Counted from the first letter of the stretch, positions 37,453 to 49,457 are shown. The stretch: 64,000 bases of DNA from Thermoplasmata archaeon (GCA_021797555.1 JAJZZM010000005.1:62001-126000); one strand, 5' to 3'. The notes: generated by a model from the letters alone, not told the origin. A program made the numbers and translations.

Positions 37453-40400
37453 ATTTCAATCCTACTAAGGTTATTATTTAACTGATCCTCACAATACAAC
37501 TGTGTCACCAAAAATTGCACTCTTTCAATCCTATTTAGGTTATTATTTAACCATTTATGACGGTTATAAAGAGATAGGTAAGGAATGGCTTTCAATCCTA
37601 TTTAGGTTATTATTTAACGCCATTTTTACCGCCTCAGTTGAACCTCGAGTTCTTCTTTCAATCCTATTTAGGTTATTATTTAACAATAACACATAATATA
37701 TATTATTCTATGATAATTATCTTTCAATCCTATTTAGGTTATTATTTAACTATAAAACATACATATACCTAGATGTAACCTTATCCATCTTTCAATCCTA
37801 TTTAGGTTATTATTTAACTTGAACTCATTGAGCAATCCAGTTCTACCATTTCTGGCTTTCAATCCTATTTAGGTTATTATTTAACGCCGCAGGAAATATT
37901 CCTTGAAATAGCAAATTTACTTTCAATCCTATTTAGGTTATTATTTAACTCTATTTCATAGTATAATATCAAATAGTAGGTATTACTCTTTCAATCCTAT
38001 TTAGGTTATTATTTAACTGGCACATCGTCCAGGTAGATCCCCAAACACATGACTTTCAATCCTATTTAGGTTATTATTTAACTATAAAAAATACGGTGTG
38101 GTTAAAGTATTCCATAATTCTTTCAATCCTATTTAGGTTATTATTTAACTATGATTATCAACGGCTAATCGGTTTTGACAACGTTTATTACTTTCAATCC
38201 TATTTAGGTTATTATTTAACTAAAATCCGTTATTAAAAAAATTAAAATCATATTTCTTTCAATCCTATTTAGGTTATTATTTAACCTTCTGTGAAAATTT
38301 TTGTGTAATTGTCTGGGAAGTACTTTCAATCCTATTTAGGTTATTATTTAACCAACATTAGTTTTGATTTTGAACCCCTCAAAAGTCGACTTTCAATCCT
38401 ATTTAGGTTATTATTTAACTCTGATACAACTGCCTTGCCTATAACATTTCCATTTGTCTTTCAATCCTATTTAGGTTATTATTTAACCAGCAGAAATGGC
38501 AGTAATAGGCATAGGGATAGTTGTAATCTTTCAATCCTATTTAGGTTATTATTTAACTATCCTGGAACAAGTCCATATCAATACTAACACTTTTCTTTCA
38601 ATACTATTTAGGTTATTATTTAACTTACGGGAACTCGAACTACCTATGGAGGTCGTAATAACTTTCAATCCTATTTAGGTTATTATTTAACTAAAATACC
38701 GGAATTACAGCAAAAATTGAGGAATTATTCTTTCAATCCTATTTAGGTTATTATTTAACAAGGAAAATTGCTGTTCCAGTTCCAAGGAAAAATATGACCT
38801 TTCAATCCTATTTAGGTTATTATTTAACTGCATGATAGGGCAATCAAAGGTGTCAAGAGCAGGGTTCTTTCAATCCTATTTAGGTTATTATTTAACGTCT
38901 GGAGGTCCTCATGCCCGAGAAGCTGGGAAACACTTTCAATCCTATTTAGGTTATTATTTAACTTAAGGCCTTCCTTGAGGATTATATACGCAAGGATGAT
39001 CTTTCAATCCTATTTAGGTTATTATTTAACATTCAAATAATAATATAAATATCGTTGCAGATAATCTTTCAATCCTATTTAGGTTATTATTTAACCTCAT
39101 TAAACTCTTTACGTTCCTGTGCTATTTTTTCATTCTTTCAATCCTATTTAGGTTATTATTTAACAAAAGCATTAAGGAACATTCCGGAACATTAAAGAGT
39201 TCTTTCAATCCTATTTAGGTTATTATTTAACGCAACAAACGGAATAAGTGGCGCTGCAACTGATGCAGGCTTTCAATCCTATTTAGGTTATTATTTAACT
39301 TTGATTACGCCGTTTAAAATCAACACCACCGGCTATCTTTCAATCCTATTTAGGTTATTATTTAACAATATGTCCACTAATATCCGTGATATTCAAATAA
39401 CTATCTTTCAATCCTATTTAGGTTATTATTTAACTAGACATATCCGGCTGCTGATGCGTTCACGGTCAGGTTCTTTCAATCCTATTTAGGTTATTATTTA
39501 ACGAGGCAATTCCTGGGCGAGCAACAAGAATTTTCAACATCCTTTCAATCCTATTTAGGTTATTATTTAACCCTAAAACCCCCTTGATTTGGCGTATAAG
39601 ACTAACTCACTTTCAATCCTATTTAGGTTATTATTTAACAGATTCAAAAACTTCAAAAACTCAAAGAGGAGCTTTCAACTTTCAATCCTATTTAGGTTAT
39701 TATTTAACATAATTTTAACTCTGTGATTGGAGGGTGGTTTGAAGTGCTTTCAATCCTATTTAGGTTATTATTTAACCATATTGGTCAACCCAGACCCTTC
39801 AGTCTCAATATCGCTTTCAATCCTATTTAGGTTATTATTTAACATTCCTTTATTTGTTGATTTCAAATTATAAAAATAATCCTTTCAATCCTATTTAGGT
39901 TATTATTTAACGAAGATGGCGATGTGCCGTTGGGGAAGTACAGCTGGCTTTCAATCCTATTTAGGTTATTATTTAACTATAATTATCGGCGTCTTCATTT
40001 AATCCCAATTTTGTTCTTTCAATCCTATTTAGGTTATTATTTAACAGATATGAATGGGAAACTGAACCAATGTTATTATTAACTTTCAATCCTATTTAGG
40101 TTATTATTTAACTTTTCACTTGTAGGTCTTGGATCAGCCGCAGCAATACTTTCAATCCTATTTAGGTTATTATTTAACTAGAACAGGTGGAATACAGCGG
40201 AACAATAGGGAATTTCTTTCAATCCTATTTAGGTTATTATTTAACGCATACCAGATGTAAGCACGCTGGAAAATCTTATTTTCTTTCAATCCTATTTAGG
40301 TTATTATTTAACCAATATTATATCGGACCCATAGAAAAATGCTGCATCGCTTTCAATCCTATTTAGGTTATTATTTAACTTCTTATATTTTTGGGATAAA

Positions 40401-43400
40401 TCAAAGCTGTAATAAGGGCTTTCAATCCTATTTAGGTTATTATTTAACATTCAACATCAAACAATGCAATAGGCGACCACGCTATCTTTCAATCCTATTT
40501 AGGTTATTATTTAACGATAAAAAGTAATCTTTTGTAAATGATTTATACCATCTTTCAATCCTATTTAGGTTATTATTTAACCAGTAGATATGGCAATCGG
40601 CAATGTAAAAACTGATATAACTTTCAATCCTATTTAGGTTATTATTTAACAAGGGCTATTATGTTTCAGATGCATCCGCTGCGGGATTCTTTCAATCCTA
40701 TTTAGGTTATTATTTAACTCAGTAATTGTAAACCCAAATCCATCAGTAACCATACTTTCAATCCTATTTAGGTTATTATTTAACCACTTTATCAAATTCA
40801 GGCTCGGCAGGTGCAACAATCTTTCAATCCTATTTAGGTTATTATTTAACTAAATATTATTTGAATATTTTATATAAACTACTTTATCTCTTTCAATCCT
40901 ATTTAGGTTATTATTTAACTATAAAACATACATGTGTGTAGATGTAACGCTATCTTCCTTTCAATCCTATTTAGGTTATTATTTAACTAGTGTATAGGCA
41001 TTTAATATCGGTGTTCCGGCTATATTCTTTCAATCCTATTTAGGTTATTATTTAACTTTGTAATCGGCGTTGTTACGGCTATCGAATTAATCTTTCAATC
41101 CTATTTAGGTTATTATTTAACGGTTTTTTAGCAGTTTTTTGTATTTATGATTTTATCCTTTCAATCCTATTTAGGTTATTATTTAACAATGTTTGAATTC
41201 GTTAAAATTACAAAAGATATAACTTCTTTCAATCCTATTTAGGTTATTATTTAACCTCATGAAGAAACAAGAGGCAGGCATTTCCTTTATTACTTTCAAT
41301 CCTATTTAGGTTATTATTTAACTTCTATTTCTGCGGTGGTTATGACTAAAAATTGTGTTCTCTTTCAATCCTATTTAGGTTATTATTTAACGCAAATGAC
41401 GGCTATTCGGTAGCAATATCGCAATCATCTTTCAATCCTATTTAGGTTATTATTTAACTTTAGCGATCCTAAACTAAATATGTTAATGCAAATTTCTTTC
41501 AATCCTATTTAGGTTATTATTTAACACCGGTAAGGAACAGCACGGCACCGTAATGCCTTCTCTTTCAATCCTATTTAGGTTATTATTTAACGGCCAATCC
41601 GGATGATCCTGATGATCAGGGAGTATGCCTTTCAATCCTATTTAGGTTATTATTTAACTCGACGACATAACCTATGATGAGGAGAAAGAAAAATATCTTT
41701 CAATCCTATTTAGGTTATTATTTAACTTTCATCAAATTTTTCATATTGGTCCTTGTTTTTTATCTTTCAATCCTATTTAGGTTATTATTTAACTTGTGAT
41801 GCCGACCCGGATGCATGGTAGCCCGATACTGCTTTCAATCCTATTTAGGTTATTATTTAACTCTTTCTCCTGTACTTTAAATCTATAAGCGTCCACTTCT
41901 TTCAATCCTATTTAGGTTATTATTTAACTCTAAAACCTTATGAAAAATTTCATTTTCCCTTAATTCTTTCAATCCTATTTAGGTTATTATTTAACTCGAA
42001 TATGATAATTACAGTTATATTTCTTTAACTGACTTTCAATCCTATTTAGGTTATTATTTAACGATGCCTTCATTAGCCTTAAACGGAGTTTTAGAGGCCT
42101 TTCAATCCTATTTAGGTTATTATTTAACAAGGATAATAAAAAGTTGAGTAAATGAATTATTCAAAATCTTTCAATCCTATTTAGGTTATTATTTAACCCT
42201 AAAATACCCGCCTGAATAATATTTTCTAAAATTATCCTTTCAATCCTATTTAGGTTATTATTTAACTCTATATAATGCATAGCCATTTTCTTTAAGGAAT
42301 TTTACTTTCAATCCTATTTAGGTTATTATTTAACGCAATTCAGTAAAATAGACGAGTCTATGGAAACAACTTTCAATCCTATTTAGGTTATTATTTAACG
42401 GTGGTCCATCATGCTCTGCTGCCTGAATCACTTGCCTTTCAATCCTATTTAGGTTATTATTTAACCTCTAAAACTAAAAGATCTTGAGAGTGTTGATCAG
42501 GAACTTTCAATCCTATTTAGGTTATTATTTAACCAGCCAGTACACACAGGTTGGATCTGATAAGCCTGTTTATCTTTCAATCCTATTTAGGTTATTATTT
42601 AACCCTTATACAATAAAATGGGATATTATGGGGGAGCATCCTTTCAATCCTATTTAGGTTATTATTTAACAATGCCTCCTGATGCTGATATTTCAGCCAG
42701 CGGTTTGCCTTTCAATCCTATTTAGGTTATTATTTAACCATCATATATAACATCATCATGCAGAAAAACAATTTTCTTTCAATCCTATTTAGGTTATTAT
42801 TTAACATGTTCAACCTCTAAATATACACCGAAATTATACATCTTTCAATCCTATTTAGGTTATTATTTAACCTGATGATAGAGGCGGACACCCTTTATGA
42901 TGTGTTCAAACTTTCAATCCTATTTAGGTTATTATTTAACCTGGCATCTTCTGAATACTTTTTTACTTCATTTAAATCTTTCAATCCTATTTAGGTTATT
43001 ATTTAACTTAAACGAATTTGAAAAATCATTTTTTACCGTTTTTTCCTTTCAATCCTATTTAGGTTATTATTTAACTGTATATTCACAGTATTTTACAGCC
43101 AATGGCACGTACCTTTCAATCCTATTTAGGTTATTATTTAACTATGCTTGCATGCCCATAATCAACGCCGTTTTCCTTTATCTTTCAATCCTATTTAGGT
43201 TATTATTTAACCTTACTATAAACTGCACCAACATCAAGGTCATTAATATCTTTCAATCCTATTTAGGTTATTATTTAACTAAATTACACTAACATTATTT
43301 AATAAATTGCCATTTTCTTTCAATCCTATTTAGGTTATTATTTAACCCGGATCACTCCAGAATGAAAAAATCGGATCATACGGACTTTCAATCCTATTTA

Positions 43401-43750
43401 GGTTATTATTTAACTTCGTGTATTGCCATCATTATGAAGAAAATTATTATCTTTCAATCCTATTTAGGTTATTATTTAACCTTGAAAATCCCCCACACAT
43501 TGAATATAGCCAGAAATATCTTTCAATCCTATTTAGGTTATTATTTAACATCTGTATATGGCGGCGATTCATATAATACATCAATCTTTCAATCCTATTT
43601 AGGTTATTATTTAACCTGATAATGTGGATTTTAATAATAGGATTATCACATTCTTTCAATCCTATTTAGGTTATTATTTAACCTCCAGTGGAATGTTTCC
43701 CTTCCGTTTATTGATGATATCTTTCAATCCTATTTAGGTTATTATTTAAC
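37453..43750 (-). CRISPR. CRISPR array 2, about 94 repeats, read leftward
   Basis: The same 30-bp repeat as array 1 occurs here but with a final C on the plus strand (G at crRNA-sense position 1). I count 94 repeats and 93 spacers of about 35-39 bp. The leftmost repeat (37453-37482) is degenerate, marking the old end. One repeat at about 38597 has a C-to-A change in the core (CAATACT). Several apparent reading frames across the array come only from the repeat translation. Confidence 0.98.
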
Positions 43751-43870
43751 CCGTTTCTAATAATCAATATTACAAATAGTTTTTAAATGTTTTTATTTTT
43801 TAAAATGCAACAAACTTTACATTTACCTCTGAGTATTTAAAGGATTGATACATTTTTACTTTTTGCTACA
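43751..43870 (-). promoter_or_regulatory. Leader of CRISPR array 2
   Basis: This segment is nearly identical to the leader of array 1 for about 105 bases, including a TTTAAATA box in leftward sense. It sits next to the last perfect repeat, so new spacers enter here. It lies over six kilobases from the cas genes. Confidence 0.85.
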
Positions 43871-45483
43871 TATTAACATTTTAAATAAGATTAAATGTTT
43901 TTTTGTTCTTAATTCGCGGTTATTAATCAAAAATATAAAAATATCTCTTTAAGTTCTTTAACAAATTATTAAACAGAAAATGGACTTTAATAAATGACTT
44001 AAAGACACAGTTATAGCTGAACTTTTAGATATGAATTATATTATTATGGCCATAGAATTATAGCTCAATAAGAATATCACTATGGTATAACAGTATTATT
44101 ATATGGAGATAACAATAAAAATTTTTTATTGTCTAGAGGTACATTAATTTCAATCAGGAATTATAAAAAATGCTATTAATAGACTCAATATTGTAATTTT
44201 TAAAACATTTTAAGATAGAACAAATAAAAATAGAAGCCATTATAAATATTTTCTCCAGTCTAAATTGGTATTTTCTTGTATTTTTCATGATTTTCTAAAA
44301 ATGCAGTATAACTTCAAAAATACTTTTCAAAATTTAAATATTATTTATAATTACATATATTATTAAAATAATATAATATTTTATATAATTATATAATTAA
44401 TTTAATTATTATAATATTAATAATATAATAAATTATTATAAATATATATAAAATTATAATATTTATTAAATAAATTATATAATCATATTTAAAAAGTATT
44501 TATTTTCTATTATTAAATATATACTCATTAATTTCCTTCCAGAAATAAAGTCCTTATACCCTGCGATCAGGCCTTAATTCCCTGAGTATATAAACTATTT
44601 AAATAAAAACGCCGTATAACGTTTGTTATACTGCATTATTTGGGTAATTTTGAGAAAAATGGAATTTTATAGGCTAGAGATAAGTGGAATTTAGAGATAT
44701 TAAGAAAATGAATATATATTTTATACAGTAATGTATATTATATATGGCAAATTTATAAACGATTTAAGGCTTGTATTTTTATTAAGATGATAAATTAATC
44801 ATTAAAGAGATAATATAAGATGGTTATATAAATGCATAAATTATATGTGTTGTGATTATTATGTATAAATATAAAATTATTTAATAATTATATAATAAAT
44901 TAAAATAAATTATAATATAATTAAATATAAATAATTTTAATATTAATTATATTTATATAAATATAATCTATTATAAATAATTATAATTTAAATTTTGATA
45001 ATTATATTATAATAATAAAATAATATTAAATTTTTTTAAAGTAAAATTTAGTTATACTGCATTATTTTCAAATTGCAAATTTGAGGGGTTTTGTATAAAA
45101 ATTAAGAAAATTACAATAATAAAATATTTAATCAGAATTTTATTTAAAAATATAAACTTCATTCGGATAATAAACCTTCAACATCATTTCTTGAATTATT
45201 TATTCGGGCTTTACGGCCCTTATTACCTCACCAAATAATTTCTTATTCCAGAGAAATATATTTATACATTCTATTTTAACCCATAATTGTTCTTAATCTT
45301 CCATAACTCTTCATTAAATCTTTTATAAAAAATTTAGTATTTATGGTTTGACTAGATATATTTATAGCTTATATATATTACAGTTCAAATTCTAGTAGAC
45401 CCATTCCAATATTGGGGATATAGATAAGACCAAAAAATGATACCCCTATATAAACTAATATTTACAGTCTAAAATATTATTTT
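43871..45483. other. Very AT-rich intergenic region with decayed fragments
   Basis: No intact gene is seen. At 44075-44125 there is a diverged copy of the AbiE promoter. The word gttatactgcattattt occurs twice as a direct repeat (44625-44641 and 45051-45067). On the minus strand near 45190-45250 the peptide NKKLFGEVIRAVKPE precedes a stop and resembles a transposase tail. The remainder is nearly pure A and T. Confidence 0.6.
44075..44190 (+). pseudogene. Relic of an AbiEi antitoxin promoter and 5' end
   Basis: The segment atatcactatggtataacag followed by tattattatat is a close copy of the promoter of abiEi at 10931-10963, including one arm of its palindrome. Downstream, broken frames give NQEL and AINRLNIVIFK, compatible with the SQEL and MNRLVKNGL region of AbiEi. 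It is too decayed to be sure about the coding part. Confidence 0.4.
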
Positions 45484-45774
45484 TTAAAGTTTAGAATTGT
45501 GGTTCTTATATAATTGTAGAAGAATTTTAACAATCTTGGTCTTAGGCTTAAGTAACTTTCCTGATCTAATCTTAGACTTTTGTCTCTTTAATTCCCTTTC
45601 AGATATTCCCTTATTCCTGACATCCTTAGGCTTCAATGACAAAATCCAGTCGTAGAATTCCTTGATGTTATCATATTCAAGGTATGAATCGTCACCTATG
45701 CCTATAACCTGAGATTCGTCAAGGTTGTTTGATTCTTTGCCTATGTACCTGATACGGTTAGTGCATGTGATTCA
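45484..45774 (-). pseudogene. 3' fragment of an unidentified gene
   Basis: An open minus-strand frame of about 95 codons has no start codon. It reads NRIRYIGKESNNLDESQV, GIGDDSYLEYDNIKEFYDW, then ISERELKRQKSKIRSGK before a TAA. The last part resembles a helix-turn-helix linked to a basic tail, as in some plasmid or intron-encoded proteins. I cannot name a family. The base composition is clearly less AT-biased than its surroundings. Confidence 0.45.
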
Positions 45775-45882
45775 TATCTATAAATGCGAACAGAACCTTA
45801 TTTTTATCAAGACAATTCGGTTTCATAATGCAGACAAATAAAGTATCTAATGTTATGATATTTTAAATCTAATCTAGTTGCT

Positions 45883-48636
45883 TTATGAAGTATTCTCTAT
45901 AATTCTGATTTCAGATTTATTGATATTGTATATTTCGTAGACAAGCGAATCAATTGAGTTCTTGTAATTATCGAGCTTTTTCTCCATTTCCTCTCGTTGG
46001 TCAGTTTTATCTTTAAAATTAAATAAAACTTTGGCGTTAGTGATATACTCTTTCACTAGTGCTGAAATTTTATTCTGTTGAGTTTCATCAGCTATTACTA
46101 TTGGTATTTTTTCCAATTGACCCTTATTATAACCTATATATCCACCAGCAAGGTGCTTTGAAATGAACTGAGATTTGTAAAAGAAATCAATTAATCTTGA
46201 ATTTAATACACCAAGCAAATAAAAAAGGTCAACGTTTGTGTCAATTTTTGTAATTGTATAAACGGAGACACCACATGCACATCCAAATTCGTCGTATGCA
46301 GCGGTTAGGCTAAGTGCCATGCCTCTAATTACAATCTTTCTAGATGAAAACAATTCCCACTTTCCTTGAGTTACTTCATTTCCTTTCTTAAAGTAAGCAT
46401 TAACTAGTTTTCTCCCTTGATATCTGATTGTCCTACCTCTGTTTAATACATATTTTTCAATGTTTCCTGTAACAATGAATGGGATTGTGCCATCTGTCAT
46501 TTCCTCCGTTATATATTTTCCCCAATTGGTATATTCGAATCCAGTTGTCCCACTGTTTATTGTGCAGATGCTAGATAAGGGTTTAGACCTCATTATAATT
46601 TTCTTCAATATCCTATTTTTTGCATTCTCATTTCCAAAGAATAAAGTTTTGTTTTCATTATCTGCATATTCTTTTTGTTTGACACTGAATAAATCGGCGT
46701 TACTGGAAAAATCATTTTCATTACTAATTTTTAACGTTATCACTTCATTCTCCATTCTGTTAATTTCATTAGATTCCTTTTTAAAAACGAATATTATGGG
46801 GTAAGTACCAATATCTTTAAAGACCGAGATTGAAGATACATCGACTATTTTCTTAATTATTACCTCCTCAAGAATAAATTTCCTGATACCACTACCATAA
46901 TCTGTAACCATGAATTTATTTGGTACTATAAAACTAATAAAGCCATCAATCTTTAGCAATGAAATACCTTTTTCAATAAACAGAACATATAAGTCATAAT
47001 TTCCTACTGCTGCATTGAACGTTCTTTTATAATATACTTTTTCTCCATCATCATTCCTAGTTAATAATTTAATATTTATGTATGGTGGATTTCCAATCAC
47101 AATATCGAATCCCCCTTCTTTCATTATCTCAGGAAATTCCTCTTCCCATTTGAAGGCTTTATCGCTAACATTAGGGTCATCAATCAAGCTGTTTCCAACC
47201 TTGATGTTATTTTGAAGTATAGGCAATCTCTGTTTCCTTTCAGATATCTGCAATAATAAATTCAACTGAGCTATTTCAACAGCTTTAGGGTCTAAGTCCA
47301 CACCAAATATGTTATTCTTGAGGATTTCTACCTTCTTTGAATAGAACTCCTCACTGTCCAGAGTGGTCTGAGCAAAATCGGAATTATGTAACCAGTAGTT
47401 CTCCAATTCCTTGTAAGCTCTTATCAGGAAACTACCAGAACCACAAGCCGGATCAAGTATCCTAACCTTACGGATTTCCTCTGGTGTATGAGTCTTGATG
47501 TATTCGCCAACCGTATTCTTGACTATGTAATCAACTATGTAAGAAGGTGTGTAATAGATGCCCTGTTCTTTCCTGTGCGTCTTTGATTCCTCAAGCTTTG
47601 CTCTCTTTGGTGTTGACTTGAGGATATTGCCAAGGTATTGCTCGTATATGTTTCCCAGAACGTCAGATTCGATGATCGAGAAATCGTATCTGTATGAATT
47701 ATCTTTGGAATGATTAAGGCCCTCTATGACCTCTTGTAGTGGTTCATTGTCAATGTAAAGGTCATCACATAGATGATGGGCAAATAGTTTACTATTATAT
47801 CTATCATCGAAGTATGAGTATACTTTAGAAATTTCCTTTACAAGTTGCCCCTTCCCTTTAGATGCCCACTGCCTAACATTTGATTCAAGCTGATTTGCCT
47901 CTAATCCCCTATCCTCGGCATTTCTTATGAATATTAAACGATCTAGAATTCTCTGTACAGATTCATCTATATCATCCTGGGTGAGCCCCTTATTATTCTT
48001 AGCAATATCCTCTGAAAGTATATCACGAAAATTGATCATATCCTTTAAAAGTTGCTTGTCAATTTTGTACTTTAACTGTTTCTTTCCATATTTTGATGCT
48101 ATACCATCAAGCTCATCATTTTTGAAAGCCTTCTTTGAAAGAAATATAAATCTTTCATCGGTTAAGAAATCTTTTGGATGAAGGACAAATAATAGATTAT
48201 TTCCATAATTTGAATCTTTCCAGTCTGCGTTGTAAACAGCCAGCGTTTCAAAATTGGTTAATACAGCCCATGAACATGATTTCATCCATGAATAGTCTAT
48301 CGCTTGTGCTATATACTTATGGTTTGTTTGTATATTATTTTCTTTTAAAGATTTGGCTTCAAGGAAAAACTTTGGAATACCGTTAATTCTGAATCCATAA
48401 TCCACTCTTTTCTTTGATATTGTTTCCTCAGCACTTACATAATCATTGGTTTTACCCCTATTGTCCACGTTCCAGCCTAAAGCCTTAAACAGAGGTAATA
48501 TGAAATCCTTCTTTGTTGATTCCTCATTGTACTTTTTTATTTCACCTGATTTTGTAATATCTTCATATTTCGAAATTAGTTCTTTGACCCTTTTAAAATT
48601 AATGCCATAATCCTTACTATCCACTACTTCAGTCAT
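45883..48636 (-). CDS. Single-chain restriction-modification enzyme (type IIG / Eco57I-like N6-adenine methyltransferase with N-terminal endonuclease)
   Basis: This 917-residue protein has an N-terminal PD-(D/E)xK-type region (VDYGFRINGIPKFFLEAKS, about residues 77-95). The methyltransferase core has motif I ILDPACGSGSFLIRAY near 395 and motif IV IVIGNPPYINIK near 515. A TaqI/Eco57I-like C-terminal recognition domain follows (LAGGYIGYNKGQLEKIPI). Both activities in one chain mark a type IIG enzyme; a BREX PglX-like protein is less likely because the endonuclease motif is present. It overlaps the CBS-HEPN gene by four bases. Confidence 0.85.
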   Translation of the reverse strand: MTEVVDSKDYGINFKRVKELISKYEDITKSGEIKKYNEESTKKDFILPLFKALGWNVDNRGKTNDYVSAEETISKKRVDYGFRINGIPKFFLEAKSLKENNIQTNHKYIAQAIDYSWMKSCSWAVLTNFETLAVYNADWKDSNYGNNLLFVLHPKDFLTDERFIFLSKKAFKNDELDGIASKYGKKQLKYKIDKQLLKDMINFRDILSEDIAKNNKGLTQDDIDESVQRILDRLIFIRNAEDRGLEANQLESNVRQWASKGKGQLVKEISKVYSYFDDRYNSKLFAHHLCDDLYIDNEPLQEVIEGLNHSKDNSYRYDFSIIESDVLGNIYEQYLGNILKSTPKRAKLEESKTHRKEQGIYYTPSYIVDYIVKNTVGEYIKTHTPEEIRKVRILDPACGSGSFLIRAYKELENYWLHNSDFAQTTLDSEEFYSKKVEILKNNIFGVDLDPKAVEIAQLNLLLQISERKQRLPILQNNIKVGNSLIDDPNVSDKAFKWEEEFPEIMKEGGFDIVIGNPPYINIKLLTRNDDGEKVYYKRTFNAAVGNYDLYVLFIEKGISLLKIDGFISFIVPNKFMVTDYGSGIRKFILEEVIIKKIVDVSSISVFKDIGTYPIIFVFKKESNEINRMENEVITLKISNENDFSSNADLFSVKQKEYADNENKTLFFGNENAKNRILKKIIMRSKPLSSICTINSGTTGFEYTNWGKYITEEMTDGTIPFIVTGNIEKYVLNRGRTIRYQGRKLVNAYFKKGNEVTQGKWELFSSRKIVIRGMALSLTAAYDEFGCACGVSVYTITKIDTNVDLFYLLGVLNSRLIDFFYKSQFISKHLAGGYIGYNKGQLEKIPIVIADETQQNKISALVKEYITNAKVLFNFKDKTDQREEMEKKLDNYKNSIDSLVYEIYNINKSEIRIIENTS

Positions 48637-49457
48637 TGAAACACGCCTTTACCCTTAATTACATTTATAGCCTTCTGGCAAAAGTTCATAAAGTCTAACC
48701 ACTTACTAATATCAGATTTTTGTTTTATGATTTCTGGTTTAGAGTGCATAATATTGGTTCTCAATTCATTGTAAGAACGAATAGAGATATCAGAAAGGTT
48801 AATATAATTATTAAATTTTTTAAATTGATCGGAGTTAAGTTTAACCTTAAATAATTCCCTTAACAAAATAAGCTCATCATCCAAATATAGCTCATCAAAT
48901 AAGTCTGTTTGTGTTTGATTTTTCAATTTTGTATTAAATTGTTTAACTGCTCTTTTAACATCTATTTTATAATCACCCTCTATATTCTGGTTTATGCTAC
49001 TTAAAAAGTTTTCAATTCCCTTCTCTGTATTATTTATACAATTTTCCCTCGCAAAATTACGGATTTCAATTTCACAGTAAGATATTTGCGTGTATAATGG
49101 TGTTAAAACTAGCTGATTGTTAAGGTCTGAATAATGAACAATGTGAGTAATATCATTTCCACTCAGAACAAAATAGAAATCCTTCTTAGAAAGATAGCTA
49201 AGAGTTTCAAGAATACCAGTTGAGTCGGATATAATTTCTCCTGGATCAATTTGCTTTTCTGAATTTGAATTGGAATCGTAATAAGTGGTGATTTTTCCAT
49301 CTATCCTTATAGGAATCCTATCAAAATCCCTCTCAGATTTAATTAGTTTAGCTTCTGTAATATCCTTAGCAGTCACTAATTCTTTAGCAATGTCCTTTAC
49401 TTGGAATGTTTCATTTAATTTAAACAACACATAATCAACCGGTATATCTCCATTCAT
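48633..49457 (-). CDS. CBS-HEPN protein coupled to the restriction-modification enzyme
   Basis: This 274-residue protein has an N-terminal CBS-like pair, with FDRIPIRIDGKI and FYFVLSGNDITHIVHYSDLN as beta strands. A helical C-terminal domain with the HEPN RNase signature Rx4H follows: NELRTNIMHSKPE (about residues 232-244). The stop overlaps the downstream methyltransferase start (ATGA), so both are made together. It resembles the protein at 58025-58972 in domain order. I infer a nucleotide-sensing RNase that guards or assists the restriction enzyme; this is not established. Confidence 0.6.
   Translation of the reverse strand: MNGDIPVDYVLFKLNETFQVKDIAKELVTAKDITEAKLIKSERDFDRIPIRIDGKITTYYDSNSNSEKQIDPGEIISDSTGILETLSYLSKKDFYFVLSGNDITHIVHYSDLNNQLVLTPLYTQISYCEIEIRNFARENCINNTEKGIENFLSSINQNIEGDYKIDVKRAVKQFNTKLKNQTQTDLFDELYLDDELILLRELFKVKLNSDQFKKFNNYINLSDISIRSYNELRTNIMHSKPEIIKQKSDISKWLDFMNFCQKAINVIKGKGVFQ

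Noticed and set aside
37951-37988. Spacer ending like the tandem repeat before the ATPase gene at 2174 (aatag-aggtattact)
   Set aside because: The likeness is limited to about 15 AT-rich bases with a gap, too little to call a self-matching spacer.
37502-43659. Several open frames of 60-131 codons within CRISPR array 2
   Set aside because: They consist of the translated repeat (FQSYLGYYLT or LSILFRLLFN on the plus strand, LNNNLNRIER on the minus strand) alternating with spacer sequence. They reflect the repeat, not genes.
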